Positions 52,738-61,963 of a stretch of 64,000 nucleotides of DNA are shown here, piece after piece. How positions within the stretch are numbered: the stretch's first letter is position 1; every line of letters starts with the position of its first letter. The DNA is taken from the NCBI GenBank assembly GCA_030744435.1, contig JASLQO010000009.1, positions 248,001-312,000 on the forward strand, written 5' to 3'. Source of the DNA: JASLQO01 sp002327525 (GTDB lineage Bacteria; Pseudomonadota; Gammaproteobacteria; Pseudomonadales; Azotimanducaceae). The notes under the pieces were generated by a model. That model made no database searches. It was not told the DNA's origin and saw only the letters and a program-made list of their open reading frames with translations. The position numbers and the translations under genes were made by a program.

Positions 52738-53288
52738 CTAGCGCCATGATGCCGGTCGATACCAGATTGGTGAGGTCCACGCCATTTCCTGAATCATCTC
52801 TGGTGCTTCGTTGTTGCAGGCAGCCGGACGTTGATCCACTGGTAAGTATTCACATTGGCGGAAGCTCCAACGCTCGGTGGGGGATTCCACAACACGGACG
52901 CAATAGTAGGCGGGCTGGTCGATGCACAGCCGTTGCGTCGCGCGACCGGAAGTATCGTATGGAGGCATTTCGATCTCTTCGCCCTTCGCAAACCGGTAGG
53001 CATGCTCGGGTGTGGTGCGGGTCCCATTGGCACTGGCATTCCACGAGTAGGTGGTATGGACGTGCAAATCGCCGAAGGCCGAAGTAGGCATTGCCAAAAG
53101 GGGTGTTCGGAGCAAGGGCCACAAATCTCTGTGTAGCGAATCGGCCCGATTTTCTGTTGTCCCGCAGACAGCGTCACCTCTTCGCGCTACGCTTCGGCAT
53201 CCTCTGCGGCGTCGGGTTCTTTGTCACATCCGATACAGGGGAGCAGCGTGGCTGTCGTCAGCAGGATCGCGATCAAACGCATCTGCAT
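52738..53288 (-). pseudogene. DUF3604 lipoprotein paralogue with large internal deletion
   Basis: Remnant of a second DUF3604 gene. ATG 53288 begins a lipoprotein signal (MQMRLIAILLTTATLLPCIG) that ends at a TAG after EDAEA; a frameshift leads to FGDLHVHTTYSWNASANGTR. Similarity then jumps inside one continuous frame from RLCIDQP to AYYCVRVVESPTERW and the C-terminal hallmark EMAWTSPIWYRPASWR. Relative to the intact copy at 44945-46879, nearly 500 residues are missing. The result cannot be a functional enzyme, though the fused frame of about 128 codons stays open. Confidence 0.85.
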
Positions 53289-53395
53289 ACGCCAGAAATG
53301 CGCGTTCTATCCAGGTAATCGCTCCGGGGGTGATTACTGGAAAGGGCTTTCCAGAAGTCTTCAATCTGTGCCAATGACATGGCCGGAGGCCCGTA

Positions 53396-54445
53396 TCAGA
53401 GCCCCGGATTGACCACGAGGCGCACCACGTCGGTGTCCTTGCTGGCAAGCCTTGCCAGGGCGTCGTTGATCCCAGCGAGCGCATAGCGACCCGAAACTGA
53501 GCGGTCGAGATTCAATCGTCCGCCGGCGACGAGCGCGAAGAGATCCTCGATATCGCGCTTGTCCATACCGAATGAACCCGCGACTGAATGTTCACGGCCG
53601 ACAAAGCTGACCAGCGGCGGCAGCTGTACGCGGGCAGCTCCGACCCCCACCACGATCACCCGTCCGCCGGTGTCGAGCGTGTTCACCGCGATGTCCACCG
53701 TTTCCGCCCGCCCCACGAATTCCAGGGCGAGATCGACACCACGTCCGAGCCGCTGGCGAATGTACTTACCCACCCTTGGTTCGGCGGCCGGGTCGATTGC
53801 AAGATCGGCACCGAGTTCCAGCGCGCGGTCCCTGGCCTGTTCTTGAGTATCGATTGCGACGATGAATCCCGCTCCCATCATTCGCGCCAGCATAACTGCA
53901 TGCGTACCCAACCCTCCGCAGCCGACGACGGCCACTGATTCGCCGGCGCTGAGCCTGCCCCGCGATCGCAGCGCGTGAAAGGGCGTGGAGACACCGTCGG
54001 TAATGATGGCGGCGATCTCGGACGGTACGGATTCCGGAATTGGAATGAGCGACCATGAAGGTGCGGCGACGTACTGCGCCAGTGAGCCGTCCTGGGCCAT
54101 GCCGTAGACCCTCGCGTTTTCGCAGAGCGATTCATGCCCCGCCATGCAGAATCGGCAGCGGCCGCAAGTCGCGGACGGGAATAGCGCAACGCGATCTCCG
54201 GTCGAGAACTCGGTCACCGAATCACCGACACTCGCCACGGTTCCTGCAGCTTCATGGCCCAGGGTGATGGGTGTGTGTTGCACGGGAATGTCGCCATCCA
54301 CTGCCAGATGTATGTCCGTGCCGCACAGACCACAGGCCTCTACCTGCACCACTACCTCGTGAGGCTCGGGTTGCGGGATCGGGACCGATTCGATTGTCAG
54401 CGGTTCTCCCGGAACATGCAGGCGTGCGGCTTTCATGATCGTCAT
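53396..54445 (-). CDS. Zinc-dependent alcohol dehydrogenase (MDR superfamily)
   Basis: 349 aa from ATG 54445. Catalytic zinc region VEACGLCGTDIHLAVDGDIP and LGHEAAGTV; structural zinc cysteines in CGRCRFCMAGHESLC; NAD site VAVVGCGGLGTHAV. All expected ligands are visible. Oxidises an alcohol, perhaps the entry substrate of the acyl-CoA pathway encoded upstream on the same strand. Start overlaps the TetR stop (ATGA), so it is the last gene of the catabolic cluster. Confidence 0.94.
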   Translation of the reverse strand: MTIMKAARLHVPGEPLTIESVPIPQPEPHEVVVQVEACGLCGTDIHLAVDGDIPVQHTPITLGHEAAGTVASVGDSVTEFSTGDRVALFPSATCGRCRFCMAGHESLCENARVYGMAQDGSLAQYVAAPSWSLIPIPESVPSEIAAIITDGVSTPFHALRSRGRLSAGESVAVVGCGGLGTHAVMLARMMGAGFIVAIDTQEQARDRALELGADLAIDPAAEPRVGKYIRQRLGRGVDLALEFVGRAETVDIAVNTLDTGGRVIVVGVGAARVQLPPLVSFVGREHSVAGSFGMDKRDIEDLFALVAGGRLNLDRSVSGRYALAGINDALARLASKDTDVVRLVVNPGL

Positions 54446-55080
54446 GGTCGGTCTCGGTTGTCGAATTCGGACAGGAATCCTCGCTTCAGGAACTGGAAAG
54501 CGGCGGTGCGGTCCTTCAGACCGGTGCGGATGTCTTCGTGACCGAGGTTTACCCTCGAGCCACGCAATATCATCAGGCCGAGGAACGTGGACCACAGCGT
54601 GTCCGCCATGTGCTGGCCGTCCGAGCGACCAGTGATGTCCTCGAGCAGCTTGGCCAAACGCTGGAAGTTCGCACCGGAGCTTTCGGTAATCTGTTCCTTG
54701 ATTTCGGGCGATACGCCCTGGAGTGTGTTGGGCTGAGCGAGGTAGGCGGAAACCACATAGTATTCGGGGTGCTCGTCGTTGACCTTCTCGTGGAAGCGCC
54801 AGATCTGCTCCAGACGTTTCCCAGTGGACTGCCTGGATCGCTCGAGTCTTTGGAAACCATCTGCCCAGAAACGGATACTCTCAAACAGCAGCGATAGGAG
54901 GATTTCGTCCTTGTTTTTGAAATAGAAGAACAGGGTAGCCTCGGAGAGTTCGCACAGTTCAGCGATCTCTTTTGTGGTCGTGCCGCGGAATCCTTTTTCG
55001 AGTAGCAACCGACGTGCCGCATCCAGTACCGCTTCTTTTCGTGCCTGGCGTTCCCTTTCGCGTCGCTCGGCTACGCCCAT
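54442..55080 (-). CDS. TetR-family transcriptional regulator
   Basis: 212 aa. Helix-turn-helix: KEAVLDAARRLLLEKGFRGT, TTKEIAELCELSEATLFFYF, KNKDEILLSLL. The C-terminal ligand domain is all-helical with SAYLAQPNTLQGVSPEIKEQ. Lies between an acyl-CoA dehydrogenase gene (39 bp) and the ADH gene (overlap). The natural local candidate to recognise the operator-like repeats at 59.96, 61.87 and 63.2 kb with an acyl-CoA effector; this is inference. Confidence 0.92.
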   Translation of the reverse strand: MGVAERRERERQARKEAVLDAARRLLLEKGFRGTTTKEIAELCELSEATLFFYFKNKDEILLSLLFESIRFWADGFQRLERSRQSTGKRLEQIWRFHEKVNDEHPEYYVVSAYLAQPNTLQGVSPEIKEQITESSGANFQRLAKLLEDITGRSDGQHMADTLWSTFLGLMILRGSRVNLGHEDIRTGLKDRTAAFQFLKRGFLSEFDNRDRP

Positions 55081-55119
55081 GTTAGTACTCCTTTCCGCGT
55101 CTCAAGCCGTTGGTCGAGC

Positions 55120-56262
55120 TCACACACCAAGCTGCCGTGCGATGGTTTCCCGCTGTATTTCGCTGGTGCCCTCACCTATTTCCAGAACCTTACAATCCCG
55201 GTAGAAGCGTTGGGCAGCGCTGTCCTTCATGTAACCCTGCGCCCCACACAAATGTAAAGTGCGTTCACAAGCCCACGTGGCGGTTTCGGTGGCGAACAGC
55301 TTGGCCATGGACGCCTCCCGGTCATGTGGTTGGCCGGCGTCGGCCAGTCTCGCGGTATGCAGCGTCAGCTGCCACGCAGCCTCGAGCCGGGTGGCCATGT
55401 CGGCGAGAGTGAAGCGGATGAACTGATTAGCTGTCAAAGGTGCTCCAAACTGCACTCTTTGCGCACAGTAGTTTTGGCTCTCCTGTAGTGCGGCACGACT
55501 GAGCCCCACGCCGAACGCGGCACTTGCGATACGACCGAGGGTGAGGACCTTCAGTGAGCGAATGAAGCCCGCTTCCTCGGGTCCGAGGCGATTCTCGGCC
55601 GGGATACGGCAGTCATCGAAGACGATTTCGGCCATCTCGGAGGCGCCCATGCCCAGTTTCTTGAGCGGAGCGGCAACGTTCACACCCGGCGTGTCTGCAT
55701 CGACCACGAACACGGAGAGCCCTTTGAGCCCCAGCTCGGGGTGGGTGGCGGCGACCACCACCATGAAATCGGCGAACGGAGAATTGGTGATGTACATTTT
55801 CGTGCCGTTCAGCACGTATTGGTCGCCATCCCGTGCGGCCGTGGTGGCAACTGTGGAGACATCGGCGCCGGCGTTCGGCTCCGCATAGGCCCAACAGCCT
55901 ATCCGTTCGCCGCTCATCGCACCCGGCAACCAACGTTTTCGCTGCGCTTCGTCGCCCAGATGGACGAGCGCCGAGCTGGCCAGAGCCGTGTGCACGTAGA
56001 AACCGAGCGCGATAGCGGCGGAACCTCGCGCCAGCTCTGCGCACAACAGCGCGTAGAGCACGGATCCACCACCACTGCCGCCGTAACTCTCGGGCACAGA
56101 GACACCCAACCAGCCCAGATTTCCGAATTCGCGTAGCAACTGCTGAGGGTAGCGCTCTTCGAGATCCCAGGAGGTCGCATGCGGGATAATCTCGCTGTCC
56201 ACGAACCTGCGCACCGATTCCACGAACTGGGCGTGCTCCGGGTCTATCAGTGGGTCCGACAT
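55120..56262 (-). CDS. Acyl-CoA dehydrogenase (short-chain type)
   Basis: 380 aa FAD flavoprotein. Motifs: NLGWLGVSVPESYGGSGGGS, CWAYAEPNAGADVSTVATTA, GTKMYITNSPFADFMVVVAA, and C-terminal YRDCKVLEIGEGTSEIQRET. The glutamate before GTSEIQR occupies the catalytic-base position of short/medium-chain dehydrogenases, unlike the other two dehydrogenases of this cluster. Forms the 2,3-double bond and passes electrons to ETF. 24 bp from the upstream crotonase gene. Confidence 0.95.
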   Translation of the reverse strand: MSDPLIDPEHAQFVESVRRFVDSEIIPHATSWDLEERYPQQLLREFGNLGWLGVSVPESYGGSGGGSVLYALLCAELARGSAAIALGFYVHTALASSALVHLGDEAQRKRWLPGAMSGERIGCWAYAEPNAGADVSTVATTAARDGDQYVLNGTKMYITNSPFADFMVVVAATHPELGLKGLSVFVVDADTPGVNVAAPLKKLGMGASEMAEIVFDDCRIPAENRLGPEEAGFIRSLKVLTLGRIASAAFGVGLSRAALQESQNYCAQRVQFGAPLTANQFIRFTLADMATRLEAAWQLTLHTARLADAGQPHDREASMAKLFATETATWACERTLHLCGAQGYMKDSAAQRFYRDCKVLEIGEGTSEIQRETIARQLGV

Positions 56263-56286
56263 CGCTGGTCTCCTGTTGGCCTACCG

Positions 56287-57048
56287 TTAGTGCTGTTTTG
56301 CGAAGAACGCGGCAACGCGTTCGCGGTGGGCTTCGCTTTGCAGGCACTGGACCTGAGCGAAGATTTCGTAATCGAATTCGTTTTCCATGTCGCGGTCCAG
56401 GGAGCGGCGAATGGCGTTCTTGGTGAACGCCAGCGCCCTGGCAGGACCCGTCACGAAGCTGCCGGCGAGTTGCATGACTGTCTCGTCCAGTTTCGCTTCG
56501 GGTACCAGTCTGGACAGGAGTCCCATCTCATGTGCTTCCTCGGCGGCAACGAATCTCGCCGTCATCATCATGTCCGTGGCCCGACCCAGGCCGACCAGGC
56601 GAGGCAAAAAGTACCCGCACGACATGTCGCAACCAGCGAGCCCTATATTCACGAACGGTGCGCAATAGCGAGAGCCCGCGGCACCTACTCTGAAATCACA
56701 GGCCAGAGCAAGCCCCAGACCACCCCCCACGACGTCGCCGTGACATCTGGCAATGACGGGTTTTTCCATGTTCGCGATGAGGCGCACGGGATCCAGATAA
56801 TGGTCGACGATCTGTTCCCAGTCGGCTGGCGTGCGGTCGATCATCTGTCCGATGTCGGCACCGGCGCAGAACACGCGTCCCGCACCGGCCAGCACGAGCG
56901 CACCGGTTTCGTCGTCTTTCCCGGCAGCTTCGAGCGCTTCGATGAGTGCATCGAGCATCTCGATGTCGATGGCGTTCAGGCGATCCGGACGATTGAGCGT
57001 TATCGTGAGCACGCCGTCAGTGCGATCCGTTTTCAGTTTGTCCGTCAT
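56287..57048 (-). CDS. Enoyl-CoA hydratase/isomerase family protein
   Basis: 253 aa. LTITLNRPDRLNAIDIEMLD, oxyanion motif RVFCAGADIGQM and IARCHGDVVGGGLGLALACD. The following ...YCAPFVNIGLAGCDMSCGYF lacks the hydratase glutamate pair and keeps an aspartate, closer to dienoyl-CoA isomerase-like crotonases. Probably handles an unusual double-bond position in the degradation pathway. 27 bp from the amidohydrolase gene. Confidence 0.92.
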   Translation of the reverse strand: MTDKLKTDRTDGVLTITLNRPDRLNAIDIEMLDALIEALEAAGKDDETGALVLAGAGRVFCAGADIGQMIDRTPADWEQIVDHYLDPVRLIANMEKPVIARCHGDVVGGGLGLALACDFRVGAAGSRYCAPFVNIGLAGCDMSCGYFLPRLVGLGRATDMMMTARFVAAEEAHEMGLLSRLVPEAKLDETVMQLAGSFVTGPARALAFTKNAIRRSLDRDMENEFDYEIFAQVQCLQSEAHRERVAAFFAKQH

Positions 57049-57075
57049 GATTTCCTCTTTGGCAGTACAGTGATG

Positions 57076-57930
57076 CTAGACGGTGAGCCTCAGCGCCCGG
57101 ACCACGTTATCCCGCACTAGCTTTCGGTACACCTCGTCGCTCACACCTAGGTCTTCCAGTTCAGTCAGTGTGCGGTCGAACGCGAGCAGGGGGTAGTCGG
57201 TGGCCCAGATGACCTTGTCCTGTCCCCAGCCGGTGGCGAAATCCACCAGTGACTGGGGCCACTGGCGGGGGCCCCGCGCGGATGTCTCGAGGTATACGTT
57301 TGGGTGTTTCCACGCGAAGATCATCATCTCCTCGTGCCAGGGCTGGCCTACGTGGCAGCCGAGGATAACCAGCTCCGGGAAGGCCAGCGCCACCTCGTCC
57401 AGATAGATCGGGCGGCCGCATTCGGAAGGCAGTAAAGGCCCGGTGTGGCCGACCTGCAGGGCGACGGCGACGCCGAGTTCCACGCACTTCATGTAGACCG
57501 GCCAGTAGTGTTTGTCGTTTGGCGGCAGTCCGGTCATGCCATCGCCATTCATGTACGGTTCCAGCCGGATACAGACCATGCCGAGTTCGTTGACCAGGTA
57601 GGAGACGTCGCGGGCGACATCCATCGGTTTTTGCATGACGTTCACGGCCCCCGCGCCGATAAAGCGGTCCGGGTGCTGCTTGACGTACTGAGCCACCTCC
57701 TCGTTGGTGAGAACCCAGTCGCCCCTGTAGTGGAAGGAAGAGAGTATCAGCCGGTCCACGCCCGCGGTGTCCATCTCTTCGAGCAGTGCCTCGATCGACT
57801 GCCCTTCCATCATTACGGCGGGAGACCGGTACTTTCTGAATATGTGCTTGAATTCGTCCGGCCAGCGGGTGGCACCCTTGGGAGTGATGTGGGTCGCCCA
57901 TGCGTCTATGGCGATTTTGGGTCGTGTCAT
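57076..57930 (-). CDS. Amidohydrolase 2 family protein
   Basis: 284 aa TIM barrel of the ACMSD/amidohydrolase-2 group. GAGAVNVMQKPMDVARDVSY, VALQVGHTGPLLPSECGRPI, LVILGCHVGQPWHEEMMIFA and IWATDYPLLAFDRTL match strands with metal ligands. The N-terminal HxH motif is absent (IDAWATHIT), so metal binding may be reduced, as in several non-decarboxylating relatives. Likely a hydrolase or decarboxylase acting on a carboxylic intermediate; lies within the acyl-CoA cluster with short gaps on both sides. Confidence 0.88.
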   Translation of the reverse strand: MTRPKIAIDAWATHITPKGATRWPDEFKHIFRKYRSPAVMMEGQSIEALLEEMDTAGVDRLILSSFHYRGDWVLTNEEVAQYVKQHPDRFIGAGAVNVMQKPMDVARDVSYLVNELGMVCIRLEPYMNGDGMTGLPPNDKHYWPVYMKCVELGVAVALQVGHTGPLLPSECGRPIYLDEVALAFPELVILGCHVGQPWHEEMMIFAWKHPNVYLETSARGPRQWPQSLVDFATGWGQDKVIWATDYPLLAFDRTLTELEDLGVSDEVYRKLVRDNVVRALRLTV

Positions 57931-57978
57931 CGTGCGTTGCTCCGGTCGATGCGTCTGATGTCCTGTATGGTGCGGCCG

Positions 57979-58770
57979 TTAGCGGCCATGAAACACCGGC
58001 GTCCTCTTCTCGACAAAGGCCTGTACGCCTTCCTGCGCATCCTCACTGACGCGCAGTGGTTCGGCATGAAACTGCTCCAGGCGCAGGGCCTCGTCCAAAT
58101 CTAGATGGCGGCCCTGGTAGACGGCGTCGCGCGCTGCCCGGACGGCCAGCGGACCGTTCGCTGCAATGAGTTCGGCTACGCGCAGCGCCTCAGTGAGCAG
58201 GTTGTTCAGTTCGGTTATCCTGCTGACGAGTCCCCAGCGCAACGCCGCCTCGGCATCAATGGGTGCCCCGGTCAGGATCATCTCGAGTGCGACGCCCAAG
58301 GGCAGCGCGCGCGGCAGCCTTTGCGTGCCGCCGGCGCCGGGGAGGATACCTCGTTTGACCTCGGGCAATCCAAACACGGCGTGCTTCGCGGCGATTCGGA
58401 TGTCGCAGGCCAGAGCGAGTTCAAGACCGCCCGCCAGACAGGGACCGTTGATGGCCGCGATCACCGGTTTGCGCGGGTCGAAATTCCTGGTCAGCGCCCC
58501 GAGCCCCGGGGTGCGTTCGCCGTTCTCACGCCGCTCGACGGGGGTCATCGAGCGGTAGTAGTCACCCATTTCCTTCAAATCGGCGCCGGCACAAAACGAC
58601 TGGTCACCGGCTCCGGTCAATACAGCGACGCGCGCCGTATCCGAGTCCCGATATTCGTTCCATACATCGAGCAGGGCTTCGCGCATCTCGGTATTCAGTG
58701 CATTGCGTGCCTCGGGGCGATCCAGCGTCACGATCAGGACCTGTCCGCGCAATTCCGTTCGAACGCTCAC
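57979..58770 (-). CDS. Enoyl-CoA hydratase
   Basis: 263 aa from GTG 58770, overlapping the dehydrogenase stop as GTGA. Classical crotonase: IVTLDRPEARNALNTEMREA, QSFCAGADLKEMG, INGPCLAGGLELALACDIRI, and FGLPEVKRGILPGAGGTQRL with the Glu of PEVxxG. Closest in pattern to hydratases of the LiuC/AtuE-like sort. Hydrates the 2-enoyl-CoA produced by the coupled dehydrogenase. Confidence 0.95.
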   Translation of the reverse strand: MSVRTELRGQVLIVTLDRPEARNALNTEMREALLDVWNEYRDSDTARVAVLTGAGDQSFCAGADLKEMGDYYRSMTPVERRENGERTPGLGALTRNFDPRKPVIAAINGPCLAGGLELALACDIRIAAKHAVFGLPEVKRGILPGAGGTQRLPRALPLGVALEMILTGAPIDAEAALRWGLVSRITELNNLLTEALRVAELIAANGPLAVRAARDAVYQGRHLDLDEALRLEQFHAEPLRVSEDAQEGVQAFVEKRTPVFHGR

Positions 58771-59918
58771 TGTCCGCGAGCCACCAGGTCTTCACTGCGG
58801 GCGATGATGCCGCGCATTGTCTCACTGGTTCCGGCGCCGATGGTGAGAGCGAGCGAATCGCGATACAGGCGTCCAATCAGACACTCATCCATATGGCTGA
58901 GCCCGCCCTGGATCTGGGCGCATTCCCGAGCGGTATCCAGCGCCATCTCAGTGGCAAACAGCTTCGACATGGAGATCAGGGAGTTAGCGTCTTCTCCCCT
59001 CGTGTACTTGTCTATGGCCTGAATCATGAGGGCTTCAGCGGCTTCGATGTTGGTCAGGACATCCGCGAGCCGGTGTTGCCAGACCTGAAATCCAAGTAGT
59101 GGTTGGCCGAAGGCCTGTCGGTCGTGACCCCATCTGCGCGCTTCCTCGAAGAGCATGCGGGCCTGCGAGCAGGCCATGACGGAAAGCACCAGCCGCTCGC
59201 CCTCGAATCCACCCATGATGAGGCCGAAGCCCCTGTTCTCTTCGCCGACGAGATTGCTCGCTGGTACGCGAACGTCATCGAAGAAGATCTCGGCCGTGTC
59301 GGAGGCGTGCGTGCCGATCTTCTGCAGCCGCCGGCGTGTAAGCCCCTCGCTGTCGGCCGGGACGACGATGAGTGAGATGCCGCGATGTCCCTCTCCGCCC
59401 GTGCGCACCGCCGTGGTGATGTAGTCGGCGATGGTGCCGTTGCTGATGTAGAGTTTCGATCCGTTGATGACGTAATCGCTACCGTCTCGAACCGCCCGGG
59501 TCTTGAGTGCGGCGACATCGCTGCCGGCATCCGGTTCCGAGACGCCGAGTGCTCCGATCAGTTTTCCTTCCGCCGCCGGGCGGACGTATTTTTCCTTTAG
59601 CGCGCTCGAACCGCCCCGGTCAATGACCTTGGTGGCGAATTCGGCGTGCGCCATGATGGCGACGGCGACACCGATGGAACCGCTTTTCATCAGTTCCTGA
59701 AGCAGCACGGCAGTGAACCAGAAATCCTGGCCGCCGCCACCAAACTCCGGCGAAAGGCGCACACCCAGGTAGCCGAGCTCGGCAAGTTTGCTGAACAGGC
59801 TGCGGGGAACTTCCCCGTCGCGCTCCCATTGAAGGGCGTTGGGCTTCACCTCGCGTTCCACCAGATCGGCGACTGCATGGCGCATCATCTCGTGTTCTTC
59901 AGATAGTACCGGCTGCAT
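58767..59918 (-). CDS. Acyl-CoA dehydrogenase (isovaleryl/citronellyl-type)
   Basis: 383 aa. GYLGVRLSPEFGGGGQDFWF, GALGVSEPDAGSDVAALKTR, GSKLYISNGTIADYITTAVR and C-terminal SLALTIGAGTSETMRGIIAR. The usual catalytic Glu before GTSE is Ala. A Glu in MGGFEGERLVLSVM occupies the isovaleryl-CoA dehydrogenase position, suggesting a branched-chain acyl-CoA substrate. Preceded by an operator-like repeat 45 bp upstream of the start. Confidence 0.93.
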   Translation of the reverse strand: MQPVLSEEHEMMRHAVADLVEREVKPNALQWERDGEVPRSLFSKLAELGYLGVRLSPEFGGGGQDFWFTAVLLQELMKSGSIGVAVAIMAHAEFATKVIDRGGSSALKEKYVRPAAEGKLIGALGVSEPDAGSDVAALKTRAVRDGSDYVINGSKLYISNGTIADYITTAVRTGGEGHRGISLIVVPADSEGLTRRRLQKIGTHASDTAEIFFDDVRVPASNLVGEENRGFGLIMGGFEGERLVLSVMACSQARMLFEEARRWGHDRQAFGQPLLGFQVWQHRLADVLTNIEAAEALMIQAIDKYTRGEDANSLISMSKLFATEMALDTARECAQIQGGLSHMDECLIGRLYRDSLALTIGAGTSETMRGIIARSEDLVARGQ

Positions 59919-59957
59919 GCCGTTCTCCTGGCTGGGTCATGCCCCGCAAATTATTAG

Positions 59958-59988
59958 ACTGACACTCGAATGTCAAGTGACACTCAGT
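59958..59988. promoter_or_regulatory. Operator-like repeat, site 1
   Basis: Imperfect dyad bounded by ACTGA and TCAGT with the core CACTCGAATGTCAAGTG (59963-59979), 40-70 bp upstream of the dehydrogenase start at 59918. The core is identical to site 2 and, with the next 20 bases, 32 of 37 positions agree. TTGACA lies inside on the minus strand. Confidence 0.7.
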
Positions 59989-60984
59989 AAAACTGAAATG
60001 GTGGCGTCAGAGCCTGATGTCTCGATGCCGAGAGTCTGTTCGATATTGCCGACCAGCGTCGTGGGTACCGATGCTCCGCCACCGCCGATGGTCTTCAGGG
60101 AACCGAGATTTCGCATGCTGAACTCGGGATGCTCCATCATGGTGATGAGTACGGTGGGAACGCGGCCCATGACGGTGCTACGCTCGCGCTCACACATATC
60201 GAGCACCAGGCCCGGTTCGAATACCTCTGGCAGGATCAGCGTCGCGGAGTTGGTGAGTGCACCGAGGACGGCGACCACGCATCCCGCGGCGTGAAACAGT
60301 GGCAGGGGTTCAGGAAGGCGCCACCCGGCTGCAAACAGAGGCTTATGCCGATGAACCGGCCATTGTTGGTTACCCCGCGGTGATGCAGCCGTGCCCCCTT
60401 GGGAGCACCGGTGGTTTCGGAGGTGTATTGAATCAAAGCCGTATCCGTGAGGGTTACCTCCGGTAGGGCCCGAGTCTACGAGCCGCTGGTGTAGAACATC
60501 TCCCAGTCGTCGAAAGAGATGGCATGGCGCAAAGTCGAATTCGTGCGTATCGCATCGTCTACCCAGTCCGCCAGCGGGTTGTTTCTGTACTTGGGTACGA
60601 AGAAGATGCCCGTCGCCTGCGATTGGTGTAGCGCTTACCCCAGTTCGGGGCGCTAGTAGGCCGGATTCAGGAGCACCAGCACCATACCGGCCATGCCCAC
60701 GGCGAGCTGGACGATCACCCATTCGGGTAGGTTGGGTGCCCGGAGCGCAATGTGTTCGCCAGGCTCAAATCGCGTGAGCAGCGCGTTTGCGCAGTGGCCT
60801 GCCTGTGAATACATCTCGGCGAAGGTCCAGCGCCGGTGGGCTCGCCGAAAGTGTCACCAGCCACGAGTCCGGTCCAGCCGGGATGATCCATGGCCGCCTG
60901 GCGCAGTATGCTGGCGACAGTCGAATCGTGCACTGGCTGGGATGTATCGGCCGGATAGTACGACCTGGTGAGGGGTGCGCTCAT
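59973..60984 (-). pseudogene. AMP-dependent acyl-CoA synthetase, multiple frameshifts and truncated
   Basis: Opens at ATG 60984 (MSAPLTRSYYPADTSQPVHD...ASILRQAAMDHPGWTGLV). Pieces of one ANL ligase then appear in changing frames: EPGEHIALRAPNLPEWVIVQ-like segment near 60730, and the P-loop region YTSETTGAPKGARLHHRGVT near 60390-60430 (normally YTSGTTGxPKG). Later PLFHAAGCVVAVLGALTNSA and VMGRVPTVLITMMEHPEF are visible. The C-terminal half, including the adenylate-binding lid, is missing after about 59990. Several indels, so clearly non-functional. It would have activated the free acid of the pathway. Confidence 0.88.
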
Positions 60985-61006
60985 CGAGGAACGGCCACGC
61001 TTGCGA

Positions 61007-61804
61007 TTACCGGCCCTGGAATCTGGCCGGGCGTTTGTCGAGAAAGGCGCTGGCAGCTTCCTTCAGATCCTCGGTGCCCATGGTTGCCGCCTCGAGAAAC
61101 ATCGATGTATCCAGTGCCAGGTTGACCTGTTCTCGCAACAGCTTGTTCATCGAGTACTTCGTCCACCGGATCGCCATGGGCGCGCCATCAGCCATCCTGC
61201 GTGCGAAGGCATTCGCCTTGGGGAGTACCTCGGGTGTCGGCAATGCGAAATTCACCAGCCCGATGCGTTCGGCCTCGCTTCCCGATATCCAGTCACCGGT
61301 GAACAGATACTGCTTGGCGCGGGCCATGCCGATGAGTGCGGGCCAGATGATCGCGCCGCCGTCCCCCGCCACGAGTCCCATCTTGACGTGGGTATCGCCG
61401 ATTCGGGCGGTTTCAGCGACGAAGGTGATGTCACACATCAGCGCGAGCGTCGCGCCGAGCCCGGCCGCGTCACCGTTGATGGCGCCGATGATCGGCTGCT
61501 CGACATCGAGCATGTGATTGACCAACCGGCGTACGCCGTTGAATGGAATGCGGGGTCCGCTCGGCATGAACTCGCCGGAATCCATGGATGAGGCATCTCC
61601 GCCTGCGCAGAACGCCTCACCGGCGCCGGTCAGCACGATGGCGCGAACCGAGTCGATGGCACCCACGTCGGAGAATATGGTCTCCAGCTCCTGATGCATG
61701 GGATCGTGTGCGGCGTTACGAAGTTTCGGGCGATTCAGCGTGATCGTCGCCACACCGTCGTCGATCGAGACCTCGAGAAACTGATAGGAACTGAAATCGG
61801 TCAT
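61007..61804 (-). CDS. Enoyl-CoA hydratase
   Basis: 265 aa from ATG 61804. TITLNRPKLRNAAHDPMHQE, GEAFCAGGDASSM, IGAINGDAAGLGATLALMCD and ARIGDTHVKMGLVAGDGGAI. The last block has one acidic residue and a GDGG motif, typical of the crotonase subgroup found in terpenoid or cyclic-acid degradation. A 159-bp intergenic region containing operator-like site 2 separates it from the dehydrogenase upstream; the decayed ligase follows after 22 bp. Confidence 0.92.
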   Translation of the reverse strand: MTDFSSYQFLEVSIDDGVATITLNRPKLRNAAHDPMHQELETIFSDVGAIDSVRAIVLTGAGEAFCAGGDASSMDSGEFMPSGPRIPFNGVRRLVNHMLDVEQPIIGAINGDAAGLGATLALMCDITFVAETARIGDTHVKMGLVAGDGGAIIWPALIGMARAKQYLFTGDWISGSEAERIGLVNFALPTPEVLPKANAFARRMADGAPMAIRWTKYSMNKLLREQVNLALDTSMFLEAATMGTEDLKEAASAFLDKRPARFQGR

Positions 61805-61870
61805 GGTTTGTCTCTGTCTGTTTGTCTCACTGGTGAAGCGGTCACGTGGCGGCCAAGGGTTTATTAGCTT

Positions 61871-61895
61871 CACTCGAATGTCAAGTGTTACTCAG
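61871..61895. promoter_or_regulatory. Operator-like repeat, site 2
   Basis: CACTCGAATGTCAAGTG (61871-61887) followed by TTACTCAG, 67 bp upstream of the enoyl-CoA hydratase start at 61804. The 17-bp core is identical to site 1 and both are preceded by TTATTAG. Confidence 0.7.
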
Positions 61896-61963
61896 GAATA
61901 TTGAAATCATGACATAATCGTCCCCGGGGCGGTCGCGATAGTGGCGCCATTGTGCGGGGGGCG

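Noticed and set aside
56179..57120. 313-codon plus-strand open frame
   Set aside because: Antisense to crotonase and dehydrogenase genes with clear families.
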